A DNA stretch of 48,480 bases from GCA-2708415 sp964351905 (GCA_964351905.1 CAYGPG010000013.1:1-48480); one strand, 5' to 3'; positions 31,866 through 39,674 are shown, numbered from the stretch's first letter. Numbers and translations are program-made. Notes: generated by a model not told the origin, from the sequence alone.

Positions 31866-32729
31866 ATGACAAAAACAGCGACAATTCAAAATATTCAATG
31901 TGCCAATGATAAGCCGTTTGTGCTTTTTGGCGGGCTTAACGTGCTTGAGAATGAAGACATTACCTTAAAGGCCGTGGAGGTTTATAAAACCATCACGGAC
32001 AAACTAGGCATTCCGTTCGTGTTTAAGGCCAGTTACGATAAGGCCAATCGTTCCTCCATCCATTCCTACCGCGGTGTGGGCATGGAAGAGGGGATGCGTA
32101 TTTTCCAAAAGGTTAAGGCCGAGTTTGATAACGTGCCAATCATCACCGATGTCCACGAAATTGACCAATGCATGCCCGTTGCCGAAGTGGTGGATGTCAT
32201 CCAAATTCCCGCCTTCCTCGCGCGCCAGACAGATTTGGTGAAAGCCATGGCGGACGCCGCCAATAAAACAGGGGCGGCGATTAATATCAAAAAACCGCAA
32301 TATATGTCGCCCTATCAAATTGGTAATATCGTCGATAAATTCGCCGAATGTGGCAATGAAAACACCATCATTTGCGAGCGCGGCCACGCGATGGGTTATG
32401 ATAACCTCGTCGTTGACCCCATGGCGTTTGGCGTGATGCGGGAGATGAGCGGCGATACGCCAATTATCTGCGATACCGTCCATGCATCCCAAATGCGCTT
32501 GCCCGGCAGTGAAGCCAGTGGCGGACGTCGTGCACTCGTCCCTGATTTGACCCGTGCGGTCATGGCGATTGGTATGGCGGGATTATTCATAGAGGCTTAC
32601 GAAGACCCTGATAAAGCCAAGTGTGATGGCCCTTCTGCTATTCCTTTCAATAAGTTAGAAGATTTTCTTAAACAAGCCAAAGCCATTGATGATTTGGTCA
32701 AATCCATGGATTTGGTTGATATTCAATAA
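31866..32729 (+). CDS. kdsA: 3-deoxy-8-phosphooctulonate synthase
   Basis: Condenses phosphoenolpyruvate with arabinose 5-phosphate to give Kdo-8-phosphate for the LPS inner core. The 287 residues include FVLFGGLNVLEN near the N-terminus, FKASYDKANRSSIHSYRG, IITDVHEI, IQIPAFLARQTDL, INIKKPQYMSP and LPGSEASGGRR. The Asn in GGLNVLEN occupies the position that is Cys in metal-dependent KdsA, so this copy should be of the metal-independent class, as in E. coli. PEP may be supplied by enolase, encoded nearby. Confidence 0.96.
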   Translation: MTKTATIQNIQCANDKPFVLFGGLNVLENEDITLKAVEVYKTITDKLGIPFVFKASYDKANRSSIHSYRGVGMEEGMRIFQKVKAEFDNVPIITDVHEIDQCMPVAEVVDVIQIPAFLARQTDLVKAMADAANKTGAAINIKKPQYMSPYQIGNIVDKFAECGNENTIICERGHAMGYDNLVVDPMAFGVMREMSGDTPIICDTVHASQMRLPGSEASGGRRALVPDLTRAVMAIGMAGLFIEAYEDPDKAKCDGPSAIPFNKLEDFLKQAKAIDDLVKSMDLVDIQ

Positions 32730-32745
32730 ATCCCCTTTCTCTCAT

Positions 32746-32820
32746 CGTCACCCCCGACTTGATCGGGGGTCTATGGGATTGTCGGTTTTCTATGGATCCC
32801 CGATCAAGTCGGGGATGACG
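32746..32820. repeat. Palindromic element after kdsA
   Basis: A 75-base element with ends CGTCAC (32746-32751) and ATGACG (32815-32820). The left hairpin CCCCCGA-CTTGA-TCGGGGG and the right hairpin CCCCGA-TCAAG-TCGGGG are inverted copies of each other. It lies directly after kdsA and upstream of the next orphan's promoter. Confidence 0.85.
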
Positions 32821-32838
32821 TTTTTAAAATAATTATTC

Positions 32839-32868
32839 TTACAAAATTAACCAAATATAGCGTATAAT
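32839..32868 (+). promoter_or_regulatory. Promoter with perfect -10 and no room for a leader
   Basis: A perfect TATAAT (32863-32868) with a modest TTACAA (32839-32844) 18 bases upstream. Only six bases separate the -10 from the ATG at 32875, so the transcript should start at the A of ATG. Confidence 0.65.
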
Positions 32869-32874
32869 AGTTTT

Positions 32875-33219
32875 ATGGCAGTGGCAGGTGCATCACGATT
32901 TTTAAATTCCGCAACTTTGGCGAATGTCAGAGGAATCGCACCTTCTACGCCCAATTTACTGGGTACAGGCGGAAGTACTCAAAATTTATTGGATACAGGT
33001 CGTAATATTAATTCCTCTGGTATTGGTATCTCAGGCAGCGCGCGGGCGGTGAATTCTCAACTTATCGCTCAGTCTCAATCGGGCTTTAATCAAATATTCT
33101 CACTGAATGGCGTGGAATTTGGCACGAACGAAACATTGCAACAACAAATCCTATCAATACGCGCCAGCCTACCAGAAAGCTCATTGGCACGTGGCATTAT
33201 TGAGGACACTGAAGTTTAA
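32875..33219 (+). CDS. Orphan Gly/Ser/Asn-rich small protein of unknown function
   Basis: A 114-residue protein I cannot assign. The first ~75 residues are Gly/Ser/Asn/Thr-rich with loose repeats (STPNLLGTGGSTQNLLDTG); the end is a more ordinary helical stretch (NETLQQQILSIRASLPESS). No signal peptide or membrane segment. There is no ribosome binding site, but a perfect TATAAT box lies six bases upstream of the ATG, consistent with leaderless expression. It lies between kdsA and eno, which are usually close neighbours. Confidence 0.6.
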   Translation: MAVAGASRFLNSATLANVRGIAPSTPNLLGTGGSTQNLLDTGRNINSSGIGISGSARAVNSQLIAQSQSGFNQIFSLNGVEFGTNETLQQQILSIRASLPESSLARGIIEDTEV

Positions 33220-33223
33220 CAAA

Positions 33224-33349
33224 TTAATTACCTTTCAGGCTGGCATCGTCTTTTATATCAGTTTCAATATACAATGTATCTTTTTCATCACCGTAAGTGA
33301 TAAGTGTTCCTTCTGATAAATTATCATTTGTTGGGTGTTTGCTCATCAT
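33224..33349 (-). CDS. Possible 41-residue acidic small protein
   Basis: On the minus strand, two consecutive ATGs (first at 33347-33349) open a 42-codon frame ending TAA at 33224. The product begins MMSKHPTNDNLSEG and is acidic (GDEKDTLYIE, then DIKDD). A GGGGA sequence lies about ten bases before the first ATG. It is convergent with the preceding orphan, four bases apart. The size is small enough to arise by chance, but start signals and compact packing favour a real gene slightly. Confidence 0.35.
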   Translation of the reverse strand: MMSKHPTNDNLSEGTLITYGDEKDTLYIETDIKDDASLKGN

Positions 33350-33605
33350 AACTACTTTTCCCCTTGGCCTGTTTATTCACTAATTATTAGCCTCTATACT
33401 TCATGATGACGTAAAAAAATGGTCAAAGTCAAAGAAAACAAGGGGGTTCAGCCCTCATTGTATAAAATGAGTAATCCATATGATATTTTAAGAATTTCCT
33501 ATTAACTCTCTAAAAGCTCGTTTTTTATCTAATAAGCAATGTAAACCTTTCAATAATAGACGTTTTTTTGTATCCTCGTTTTTCATTAATGATAGGAGCC
33601 TCCTC
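33350..33605. other. Intergenic region before eno
   Basis: About 255 bases, AT-rich, with no convincing gene. Weak inverted repeats only (for example GGG-TTCA-GCCC near 33445). The eno ribosome binding site AGGAG lies at its end. A promoter for eno is expected here, but I cannot pick a single convincing -35/-10 pair. Confidence 0.5.
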
Positions 33606-34922
33606 ATGACTGCCATTTTAGATATCCATGCCCGCCAAATCCTCGATAGTCGCGGTAATCCAACCGTGGAAGTGGATGTCTTGCTCGAAAGCGGCGCCAT
33701 GGGACGTGCAATGGTGCCAAGCGGCGCATCAACGGGAGCCTATGAAGCCGTCGAGCTTCGTGACGGTGACAAAAAAAGGTGGGGCGGTAAGGGCGTTGAG
33801 AAAGCCGTCAATAATATCAACACAACACTATACGAGGCCTTGCGCGGTCAAGACCCAGAAGAACAATTGCATATTGATGCAACCATGATCAAACTGGACG
33901 GCACAAAGAACAAAGCCAAATTGGGCGCGAATGCTATATTGGGCGTGTCACTCGCCATTGCCAAGGCGGTTGCGAACGAAGTTGATATGCCGCTTTATCG
34001 TTATTTGGGCGGTCCAACGGCGCACCTTTTGCCAACTCCAATGATGAACATCATTAATGGTGGCGCACATGCCGACAACCCCGTTGATTTTCAAGAATTC
34101 ATGATTATGCCAGTCGGCGCAGAAAATTTTAGCGAAGCTTTACGCTGCGGAACCGAAGTTTTCCACGCATTGAAAAAACAACTCTTAGCAGCAGGGATGA
34201 ACACAAATGTGGGTGATGAAGGCGGCTTTGCCCCCGAGGTTAAATCCGCCACCGAAGCCCTCGATTTTATTATGAAGTCCATCGATGCCGCAGGCTATAA
34301 AGCAGGCGAAGATGTCGTTATTGCGCTCGATAGTGCCGCGACTGAATTTTGCAAGGATGGTAAATATATTCTTGAAGGGGAAGGGCGCACGCTCACCTCT
34401 AATGAAATGGTGGCCTACTATGCGGAGCTTTGTGAGAAGTACCCAATCGTATCCATCGAAGATGGTCTAGATGAAGATGATTGGGACGGTTGGGTGAAAT
34501 TAAACCAAGCCATTGGTGATAAAGTGCAATTGGTCGGCGATGATTTATTTGTGACAAACCCCGAACGCCTCGCCAAAGGCATTGAAATGGGCGCGGCCAA
34601 CGCCATTTTGATTAAAGTGAACCAAATTGGTACGTTATCCGAAACGTTTGAAGCCATCGAAATGGCGAAAAAAGCAGGATACGGCATCGTCATGTCCCAC
34701 AGATCAGGCGAAACCGAAGACGCCACAATCGCCGATTTATCCGTTGCCACAAATTGCGGCCAAATCAAAACCGGCTCACTCTCTCGCTCAGACCGTATCG
34801 CAAAATACAATCAGTTATTGCGTATCGAAGAAGAACTAGACGACGCAGCAAAATATTGCGGCGCAGGATTTTTGAGAGCGCCTATGGCAAAGGTTAGAAC
34901 GGCGAAGAAAAAAGCGGCTTAA
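33606..34922 (+). CDS. eno: Enolase
   Basis: Dehydrates 2-phosphoglycerate to phosphoenolpyruvate; also a common degradosome component. The 438 residues have ARQILDSRGNPTVEVDV, GRAMVPSGASTGAYEA, NVGDEGGFAP, metal ligands in SIEDGLDEDDWDGW and LVGDDLFVTN, catalytic Lys in LIKVNQIGTLSE and MSHRSGETEDATIADL. A short Lys-rich tail is added. The stop overlaps the end of a convergent small gene. Ribosome binding site AGGAG is followed by CTCCT, which would form only a strained one-base-loop hairpin. Confidence 0.97.
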   Translation: MTAILDIHARQILDSRGNPTVEVDVLLESGAMGRAMVPSGASTGAYEAVELRDGDKKRWGGKGVEKAVNNINTTLYEALRGQDPEEQLHIDATMIKLDGTKNKAKLGANAILGVSLAIAKAVANEVDMPLYRYLGGPTAHLLPTPMMNIINGGAHADNPVDFQEFMIMPVGAENFSEALRCGTEVFHALKKQLLAAGMNTNVGDEGGFAPEVKSATEALDFIMKSIDAAGYKAGEDVVIALDSAATEFCKDGKYILEGEGRTLTSNEMVAYYAELCEKYPIVSIEDGLDEDDWDGWVKLNQAIGDKVQLVGDDLFVTNPERLAKGIEMGAANAILIKVNQIGTLSETFEAIEMAKKAGYGIVMSHRSGETEDATIADLSVATNCGQIKTGSLSRSDRIAKYNQLLRIEEELDDAAKYCGAGFLRAPMAKVRTAKKKAA

Positions 34923-35113
34923 GGAGCTTCTGGCTTACGTTTTAACCCCGGAATTTCTGGAAGTTTTTTCTTATTTTCAGAGCCTGCAGCTGTTGCTGCC
35001 AAATTATTTGCTATCGTCATGTAATAAGTTGTTTCAGGGCTTTGCCCCATTTTTTGAGCTTGATCAGACTTGTCTGTCGCCATGACCACTTCAATATATG
35101 CGTGACGTTTCAT
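34919..35113 (-). CDS. Possible 64-residue small protein of unknown function
   Basis: Begins MKRHAYIEVVMATDK; an internal ATG at 35083 would give a shorter form. The sequence is Lys/Ala/Pro-rich in its second half (NNLAATAAGSENKKK). It starts 30 bases downstream of the RNase H-like gene on the same strand and may be cotranscribed with it. Its stop overlaps the eno stop. No family recognised, and a chance reading frame cannot be excluded. Confidence 0.4.
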   Translation of the reverse strand: MKRHAYIEVVMATDKSDQAQKMGQSPETTYYMTIANNLAATAAGSENKKKLPEIPGLKRKPEAP

Positions 35114-35143
35114 GGCTTCAGATAATCTGTCTATTAATATTCT

Positions 35144-35548
35144 TTAAACTTTTTCTGGGTTACCTCTACTAATTGTAAGTAAATTATCAGAAGATCCTGT
35201 TATAGTTGAAATAGTGTTAAACACAGCGTTTTCGTCAGTATGATATCGAATGCTACTTCCTGCTGGAAGCTTTTCGAAAGCCATGATAGCCGCCATGTAT
35301 TCCGCGTAATAAATACAAGATGCTCTTTGGAAGTTGCTTGAATTGTAAATTTTTCTTAAACGCTTGTCTAAATTAGGGTCGGCATCATTTTTATGTATTG
35401 ACGACTTTAATTCATTGGGCGCATTAATGTCTTGTGTAGCTACAGCGACGCCAGAGCCAATTTTTTTTGTTTTATCTGAATAGCCACCATCGCTATAGGC
35501 ATAAATAAATCCATCCTGTTGAGTGATTTCTTTTACATTAAAATCCAT
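35144..35548 (-). CDS. Orphan RNase H-fold protein, short C-terminus
   Basis: A 134-residue protein with the order of acidic residues of RNase HI: Asp in FIYAYSDGGYSDK at the first strand, GSGVAVAT for the next strand, Glu in YYAEYMAAIMAFEKL on the first helix, and Asp in IRYHTDENAVFNTI. This gives three of the four catalytic carboxylates. The fourth Asp and the C-terminal helix seen in RNase HI (about 155 residues) are missing or not recognisable, so it may have lost hydrolysis or cleave weakly. It has its own TTGACATAA promoter, no leader, and is divergent from ftsB. Fold assignment is by motif, not by search. Confidence 0.65.
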   Translation of the reverse strand: MDFNVKEITQQDGFIYAYSDGGYSDKTKKIGSGVAVATQDINAPNELKSSIHKNDADPNLDKRLRKIYNSSNFQRASCIYYAEYMAAIMAFEKLPAGSSIRYHTDENAVFNTISTITGSSDNLLTISRGNPEKV

Positions 35549-35554
35549 AACTTA

Positions 35555-35583
35555 AGATAATGCAGATATATTTATTATGTCAA
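35555..35583 (-). promoter_or_regulatory. Promoter of the RNase H-like orphan, probably leaderless
   Basis: On the minus strand TTGACA (35578-35583), a 17-base spacer and TTATCT (35555-35560). Six bases separate the -10 from the ATG at 35548. The -35 context TTGACATAAT is shared with the promoters at 1123, 31039 and 42677. Confidence 0.7.
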
Positions 35584-35718
35584 TATATTTAAATTATTGT
35601 ATCATTAGAATCACTTAGTGGGTCAGCTTAATTCACTCTCCAAAAAACATTACAAATAATTGAATCTATTGCGTTTTTCTACTTGCGTGGGTGATTCGTT
35701 TATGATTCTATAGAAGGT

Positions 35719-36036
35719 ATGAAACGCCTTATTGAAAAAAGATATATCCTTCGCCGCAACATGATGGCTGTCATTGGACTCTGCCTTAGCTTTTATTTTT
35801 GCTACCACCTTGTGGCAGGGCAGAGAGGCTATTTGAGCCTCATGTCGCTTGAGAGCCGCATTGATAAAGCGTCTATTGAGTTGGATCAAAATAAGATCGA
35901 GCGTGAGAAGTTAGAAAAACGTGTTGTAATGCTCCGTCCTGGCTCAATCTGCCGTGACTTATTAGAAGAGCGTGCACGCCATGTTCTGGGCTATCGCTAT
36001 GCCGATGAGCTTATTTTGCTTCAAGGCAAGTCGTAA
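35719..36036 (+). CDS. ftsB: FtsB/DivIC-family septum formation initiator
   Basis: A small bitopic division protein that bridges FtsQ, FtsL and the FtsWI synthase. The 105 residues have a basic N-terminus, one membrane helix (MMAVIGLCLSFYFCYHLVAG, about residues 15-34), then a coiled coil rich in Leu/Glu/Lys (LESRIDKASIELDQNKIE) and the DivIC C-terminal part with LEERARHVLGYRYADELI. Position between eno and pdhA is the conserved alphaproteobacterial place for this gene. An AAGG site precedes the ATG. Confidence 0.93.
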   Translation: MKRLIEKRYILRRNMMAVIGLCLSFYFCYHLVAGQRGYLSLMSLESRIDKASIELDQNKIEREKLEKRVVMLRPGSICRDLLEERARHVLGYRYADELILLQGKS

Positions 36037-36109
36037 ATATAGCATATAAAGACTATGTCTCTTTTTGCTACAAAATTAATTTTTTAGAAAATTGTTGTTT
36101 TTCAAATAC

Positions 36110-36123
36110 TTGACGCAAATCAA
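36110..36123. promoter_or_regulatory. FNR/FixK-like binding site upstream of pdhA
   Basis: TTGAC-GCAA-ATCAA matches the TTGAT-N4-ATCAA consensus of Crp/FNR-family regulators at nine of ten fixed positions, and the palindrome extends one base each side (C...G). It lies 103 bases before the pdhA GTG and 15 bases upstream of a TAATAT (36139-36144) that could serve as -10. Oxygen- or redox-dependent control of pyruvate dehydrogenase is plausible but unproven. Confidence 0.55.
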
Positions 36124-36225
36124 GTTTTTTATTGTGCGTAATATTTCACTTTTTTCTAGATTCATGCTTTCAACAGCGGTACTAAAAAGGACTATTTTAT
36201 AACCACAGATGAAGGGTGTCTGACC

Positions 36226-37257
36226 GTGGCGACAAGTAAGAAATCAAAGAAGGCCTCTGCAAAGCTGAATTTAAAAACAATCTCTAATTCTATGCCTGAA
36301 CCATCTTTGGATGAGATGAAGGCACTCTATCACGATATGTTGCTTATTCGTCGTTTTGAAGAAAAAGCTGGGCAGCTTTACGGCATGGGGTTAATCGGCG
36401 GGTTCTGTCACCTTTATATAGGGCAAGAAGCCGTGGTGACAGGCATTCAATCCGTTCAAATTGACGGCGATTCAGTTGTTACGACTTATCGTGACCATGG
36501 TCACATGTTGGCGCAAGGGATGGATCCTAAAGGTGTTATGGCAGAACTAACGGGTCGTGAGGGTGGATATTCGCGCGGTAAAGGCGGCTCGATGCACATG
36601 TTCTCACAAGAAAAACGTTTTTACGGCGGGCATGGTATTGTAGGTGCGTCCACGGCGATTGGAACAGGCTTGGCGTTCACGCATAAATATAAAGAAGACG
36701 GCAATGTTGCCGTGGCTTACATGGGGGATGGTTCCGCCAACCAAGGACAAGTGGCGGAATGTTATAACATGGCCGCGCTTTGGAAGTTGCCCGTGCTTTA
36801 TGTGATTGAAAACAACCAATACGGCATGGGAACTTCAGCCGCCCGTCACGCGGCAGGACAACTTTATGCTCGTGGACAAGGCTATGGCATTCCGGGTGAG
36901 CAAGTGGATGGTATGGATGTATTTGCAGTACAAGCCGCCGCCCGCCAAGCCCTCGATTATGTGCGTACAGGAAATGGGCCATATATTTTGGAAGTCATGA
37001 CTTATCGTTATCGTGGTCACTCCATGTCTGATCCGGCGAAATATCGGACGAAAGACGAAGTGGATAACCAAAAAGACAATGATCCAATCGTAAAAATTAA
37101 AGCCATGATGATGGAACAGCACGACGTATCCGAAGAGGACTTAAAGAAAATCGATAAAGACATTAAGGTACGTGTTAAAGAGTCCGCAGAATTTGCACAA
37201 GAGTCACCAGAGCTTGCCCCAGAAGAGCTTTGGACCGACGTATTAATTGAAGTTTAG
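36226..37257 (+). CDS. pdhA: Pyruvate dehydrogenase E1 alpha subunit
   Basis: With PdhB it decarboxylates pyruvate using thiamine diphosphate and loads the acetyl group onto lipoate. The start is GTG 36226 with a GAAGGG site nine bases upstream; a nearby ATG (36209) hits a stop after four codons. The 343 residues include RRFEEKAGQLYGMG, YIGQEAV, YRDHGHMLA, GKGGSMHMF, and the ThDP motif GDGSANQGQVAECYNMA to ENNQYGMGTS. The MTYRYRGHSMSDPAKYRT segment is the phosphorylation-loop equivalent. First gene of the pdh cluster, with an FNR-like site upstream. Confidence 0.97.
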   Translation: MATSKKSKKASAKLNLKTISNSMPEPSLDEMKALYHDMLLIRRFEEKAGQLYGMGLIGGFCHLYIGQEAVVTGIQSVQIDGDSVVTTYRDHGHMLAQGMDPKGVMAELTGREGGYSRGKGGSMHMFSQEKRFYGGHGIVGASTAIGTGLAFTHKYKEDGNVAVAYMGDGSANQGQVAECYNMAALWKLPVLYVIENNQYGMGTSAARHAAGQLYARGQGYGIPGEQVDGMDVFAVQAAARQALDYVRTGNGPYILEVMTYRYRGHSMSDPAKYRTKDEVDNQKDNDPIVKIKAMMMEQHDVSEEDLKKIDKDIKVRVKESAEFAQESPELAPEELWTDVLIEV

Positions 37258-37316
37258 GCTGGTTTAACTATCAAATGATGAATTTAATTTTAATCTACAA
37301 CAAAAAGGAAAATACT

Positions 37317-37751
37317 ATGAAATCTCTAATTTATAAAAGTGTTGCTGTTCTCTCTGCTTCAATCTGCTTTATGGGTAGCGCTAACGCTAAAGAAGTTTGT
37401 AACATTGAGACAGAAACCTCATTATCCATAGAGGCCAACTCTACAGTTGCCGATGTTTCTGGAGCCGCAGAATTCTATAAAAACACAGAAAATAAAATTT
37501 ACTCTATCGCTGAAGGACTTGGTGTAAGTAAAGAAAGCCTTAGACTTGATTCCAAAGATCTTTCTGTTGATCGCGGATATTATTCGGATATAGGACCAGT
37601 CGAAATATATGATATTTCTGCAACATATCATTATTACATGCAAGATATGGATTTAGCGATAAAGATGGTTAAAGCTTTAAGTTCACAGGGTTTAGGCACT
37701 GAAATGAATTTTGATGAAACAAACAATTGTGAAGAAGTAGATGTCAATTAA
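37317..37751 (+). CDS. Secreted small protein, possibly SIMPL/DUF541-like
   Basis: I start at ATG 37317, which has an AAAAGGAAA site and opens a signal peptide (MKSLIYKSVAVLS..., cleavage likely after SANA). The mature part of about 120 residues has ISATYHYYMQDMDLAIKMVKA followed by LSSQGLG, which resembles the SIMPL (DUF541) pattern, but the match is loose. The final codons overlap the pdhB start by eleven bases, so it is in the pdh transcript. A periplasmic protein between pdhA and pdhB has no evident link to pyruvate oxidation; it looks inserted. Confidence 0.7.
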   Translation: MKSLIYKSVAVLSASICFMGSANAKEVCNIETETSLSIEANSTVADVSGAAEFYKNTENKIYSIAEGLGVSKESLRLDSKDLSVDRGYYSDIGPVEIYDISATYHYYMQDMDLAIKMVKALSSQGLGTEMNFDETNNCEEVDVN

Positions 37752-39198
37752 TGTTTTAATGCCTGCCTTATCCCCGACCATGACCGAAGGTAATTTGGCC
37801 AAGTGGGTTAAAAAAGAAGGTGACCAAGTTGAATCTGGTGATGTAATTGCTGAGATCGAAACCGACAAAGCCACCATGGAAGTTGAAGCCGTTGATGATG
37901 GCGTGATTGGCAAGATCCTCATCGAAGAAGGCACAGAAAATGTAGCTGTGAATACACCTATCGCTGTGCTTTTGGAAGATGGAGAGAGTGCAGATGATAT
38001 TAATACATCCTCCCCCTCTAACCCCCCCGCCAGCGGAGGGGAAAAAGATGGGGGCACGACCCAAAACAATCCCCCCACGTTTACGGGGGGGCAAGGGGGG
38101 GAGCCTTTTGCAGGCCAACCAACTGGCGCAAATGTCGACAATCGTGACATCTTATACGCCCAAGGCGTCGTGATTGAGCCACCAGTGTTTAACGAGGCCC
38201 CCTTCATGCAAACAACCGAAACGCAAACTGTGCGTGTTGCTTTACGTGATGCGATGGCCGAAGAGATGCGAGCCGACGAAGATGTTTATATCATGGGGGA
38301 AGAGGTTGCCGAGTATAATGGGGCCTATAAGGTCACCGAAAATTTGCTCGATGAATTTGGCCCTAAACGCGTCATCGATACGCCAATTACGGAGCATGGT
38401 TTTGCTGGTTTGGCTGTTGGTTCTGCTTTTTCTGGCTTAAAACCTATTGTTGAATTTATGACCTTTAACTTCGCCATGCAGGCGATTGATCACATCATTA
38501 ACTCTGCCGCCAAAACGCTTTATATGGCGGGTGGTCAGCTTGGCTGTCCTATTGTATTCCGTGGTCCAAACGGTGCGGCGTCTCGCGTGGGTGCGCAACA
38601 TTCGCAATGTTATGCCTCATGGTATGCCCATATTCCGGGTTTGAAAGTCGTATCCCCATGGAGTGCGGCAGATGCCAAAGGTTTAATGAAGGCCGCCATT
38701 CGTGATCCAAACCCAATTATCTTTTTAGAAAATGAATTAATGTACGGTCAGTCTTTCGAGGTGCCAACAGATCCAGATTATGTGATCCCCATTGGTCGTG
38801 CGAAGATTGAGCGTGAAGGCTCAGACGTTACCATCGTGGCATTCTCCATCATGGTTGGTAAAGCGTTAGAGGCCGCAGAAAAATTAGCAGAGCAGGGGAT
38901 TGATGCCGAAGTCATTAACCTGCGCACAATCCGCCCGCTTGATCGTTTTACGATTTTGGAAAGCGTGAAGAAAACCAACCGCATTGTGTCGTGTGAAGAA
39001 GGCTTCCCATTCTCTGGCATTGGGGCAGAAATCGCCGCTTTGATTGGGGAGCATGCGTTCGATTATTTAGACGCACCTTTAAAACGTATCCACGCCGCCG
39101 ATGTACCATTACCCTACGCCGCAGGATTAGAGAAATTAGCTCTTCCGCAGACAGAACAAATCATCCACGCCGCGAAAGAGGTTTGTTATGTTGGGTAG
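37741..39198 (+). CDS. pdhB: Pyruvate dehydrogenase E1 beta subunit with N-terminal lipoyl domain and repeat-derived linker
   Basis: The 485 residues start with a lipoyl domain (1-82; lipoyl-Lys in EIETDKATMEVEAVDDG), typical of alphaproteobacterial PdhB. A linker (~83-145) is followed by the transketolase-type E1 beta domain (VALRDAMAEEMRADEDVYIMGEEV in part, EHGFAGLAVGSAF, HSQCYASWYAHIPGLKVVSPWS in part) and the C-terminal domain (GIDAEVINLRTIRPLD). The Pro/Gly-rich linker part is encoded by a palindromic element (38008-38106). The lipoyl domain closely resembles that of PdhC. An antisense orphan begins directly after its stop. Confidence 0.96.
   Translation: MSINVLMPALSPTMTEGNLAKWVKKEGDQVESGDVIAEIETDKATMEVEAVDDGVIGKILIEEGTENVAVNTPIAVLLEDGESADDINTSSPSNPPASGGEKDGGTTQNNPPTFTGGQGGEPFAGQPTGANVDNRDILYAQGVVIEPPVFNEAPFMQTTETQTVRVALRDAMAEEMRADEDVYIMGEEVAEYNGAYKVTENLLDEFGPKRVIDTPITEHGFAGLAVGSAFSGLKPIVEFMTFNFAMQAIDHIINSAAKTLYMAGGQLGCPIVFRGPNGAASRVGAQHSQCYASWYAHIPGLKVVSPWSAADAKGLMKAAIRDPNPIIFLENELMYGQSFEVPTDPDYVIPIGRAKIEREGSDVTIVAFSIMVGKALEAAEKLAEQGIDAEVINLRTIRPLDRFTILESVKKTNRIVSCEEGFPFSGIGAEIAALIGEHAFDYLDAPLKRIHAADVPLPYAAGLEKLALPQTEQIIHAAKEVCYVG
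38008..38106. repeat. In-frame palindromic element in the pdhB linker
   Basis: Starts CCTCCCCCTCTAACC and ends AAGGGGGGGAGCC, which pair as an outer stem. Inside are two hairpins: one around CCGC-CA-GCGGAGGGG, and CCCCCC-(ACGTTTAC)-GGGGGG. The whole is stop-free in the pdhB frame and encodes Ser/Pro/Gly/Asn-rich linker. The left end resembles the first insert in the deacetylase gene. Confidence 0.8.
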
Positions 39199-39540
39199 TT
39201 ATGCCGCTTGTAAGCGTCTATGTTGTGTTGCATATGTGGATTCACAAGGAATACCTAAGATTTTATTAATTCTCTCTTTCGCTAAAGTTAGAAATACTCT
39301 GCGATCATCACGATGCATATCTGTTGATGTTCCCATAAAGGATTTACCAATGATTTCCTCGGTTACACCTAATAATTTTAATTCATCACCATTAAATATT
39401 TCAGAAACAAATATAGCCTTAAGTACATCACAAAAAGCAGCTGGATTCTTGCTAACATTTGGGTCTGTCTGGTTAAAATGCCTAATAGCATTTCGTGCTT
39501 TAGAAACTAAATCCATATTAAACTCTTTTTTGGCTTGCAT
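39199..39540 (-). CDS. Antisense orphan protein of unknown function inside the pdh cluster
   Basis: A 113-residue soluble, mostly helical protein not recognised. Start ATG 39540 has a strong GAGAGGG site seven bases upstream. It begins MQAKKEFNMDLVSKARNAIR and contains NGDELKLLGVTEEIIGKSF and REDDRR-like HRDDRRVFLTLAKERINKIL. It runs against the pdh genes: its stop codon is the first base triplet after the pdhB stop, and its start faces pdhC. pdhC therefore probably needs its own promoter or read-through from pdhB across this gene. Codon use is AT-rich like other orphans here. Confidence 0.7.
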   Translation of the reverse strand: MQAKKEFNMDLVSKARNAIRHFNQTDPNVSKNPAAFCDVLKAIFVSEIFNGDELKLLGVTEEIIGKSFMGTSTDMHRDDRRVFLTLAKERINKILGIPCESTYATQHRRLQAA

Positions 39541-39674
39541 TTTTTACCCTCTCAGTAATTTACTTAATATGTTTTTGAATAATTTAAAAAAACATATTAT
39601 TTTCCGAAACGTCAATAAAAAAATCCTTAATGGTGATTTTTTGAAACATAATTACGCTCTATCAGGAGTTATCC

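Noticed and set aside
33590..33606. AGGAG-C-CTCCT before eno as a Shine-Dalgarno-sequestering hairpin
   Set aside because: The loop would be a single base; such a stem cannot form as written.
37258..37275. CtrA-like site (TTTA-N7-TTAAC) after pdhA
   Set aside because: One mismatch in the first half, not near a promoter, and such AT-rich matches are common by chance.
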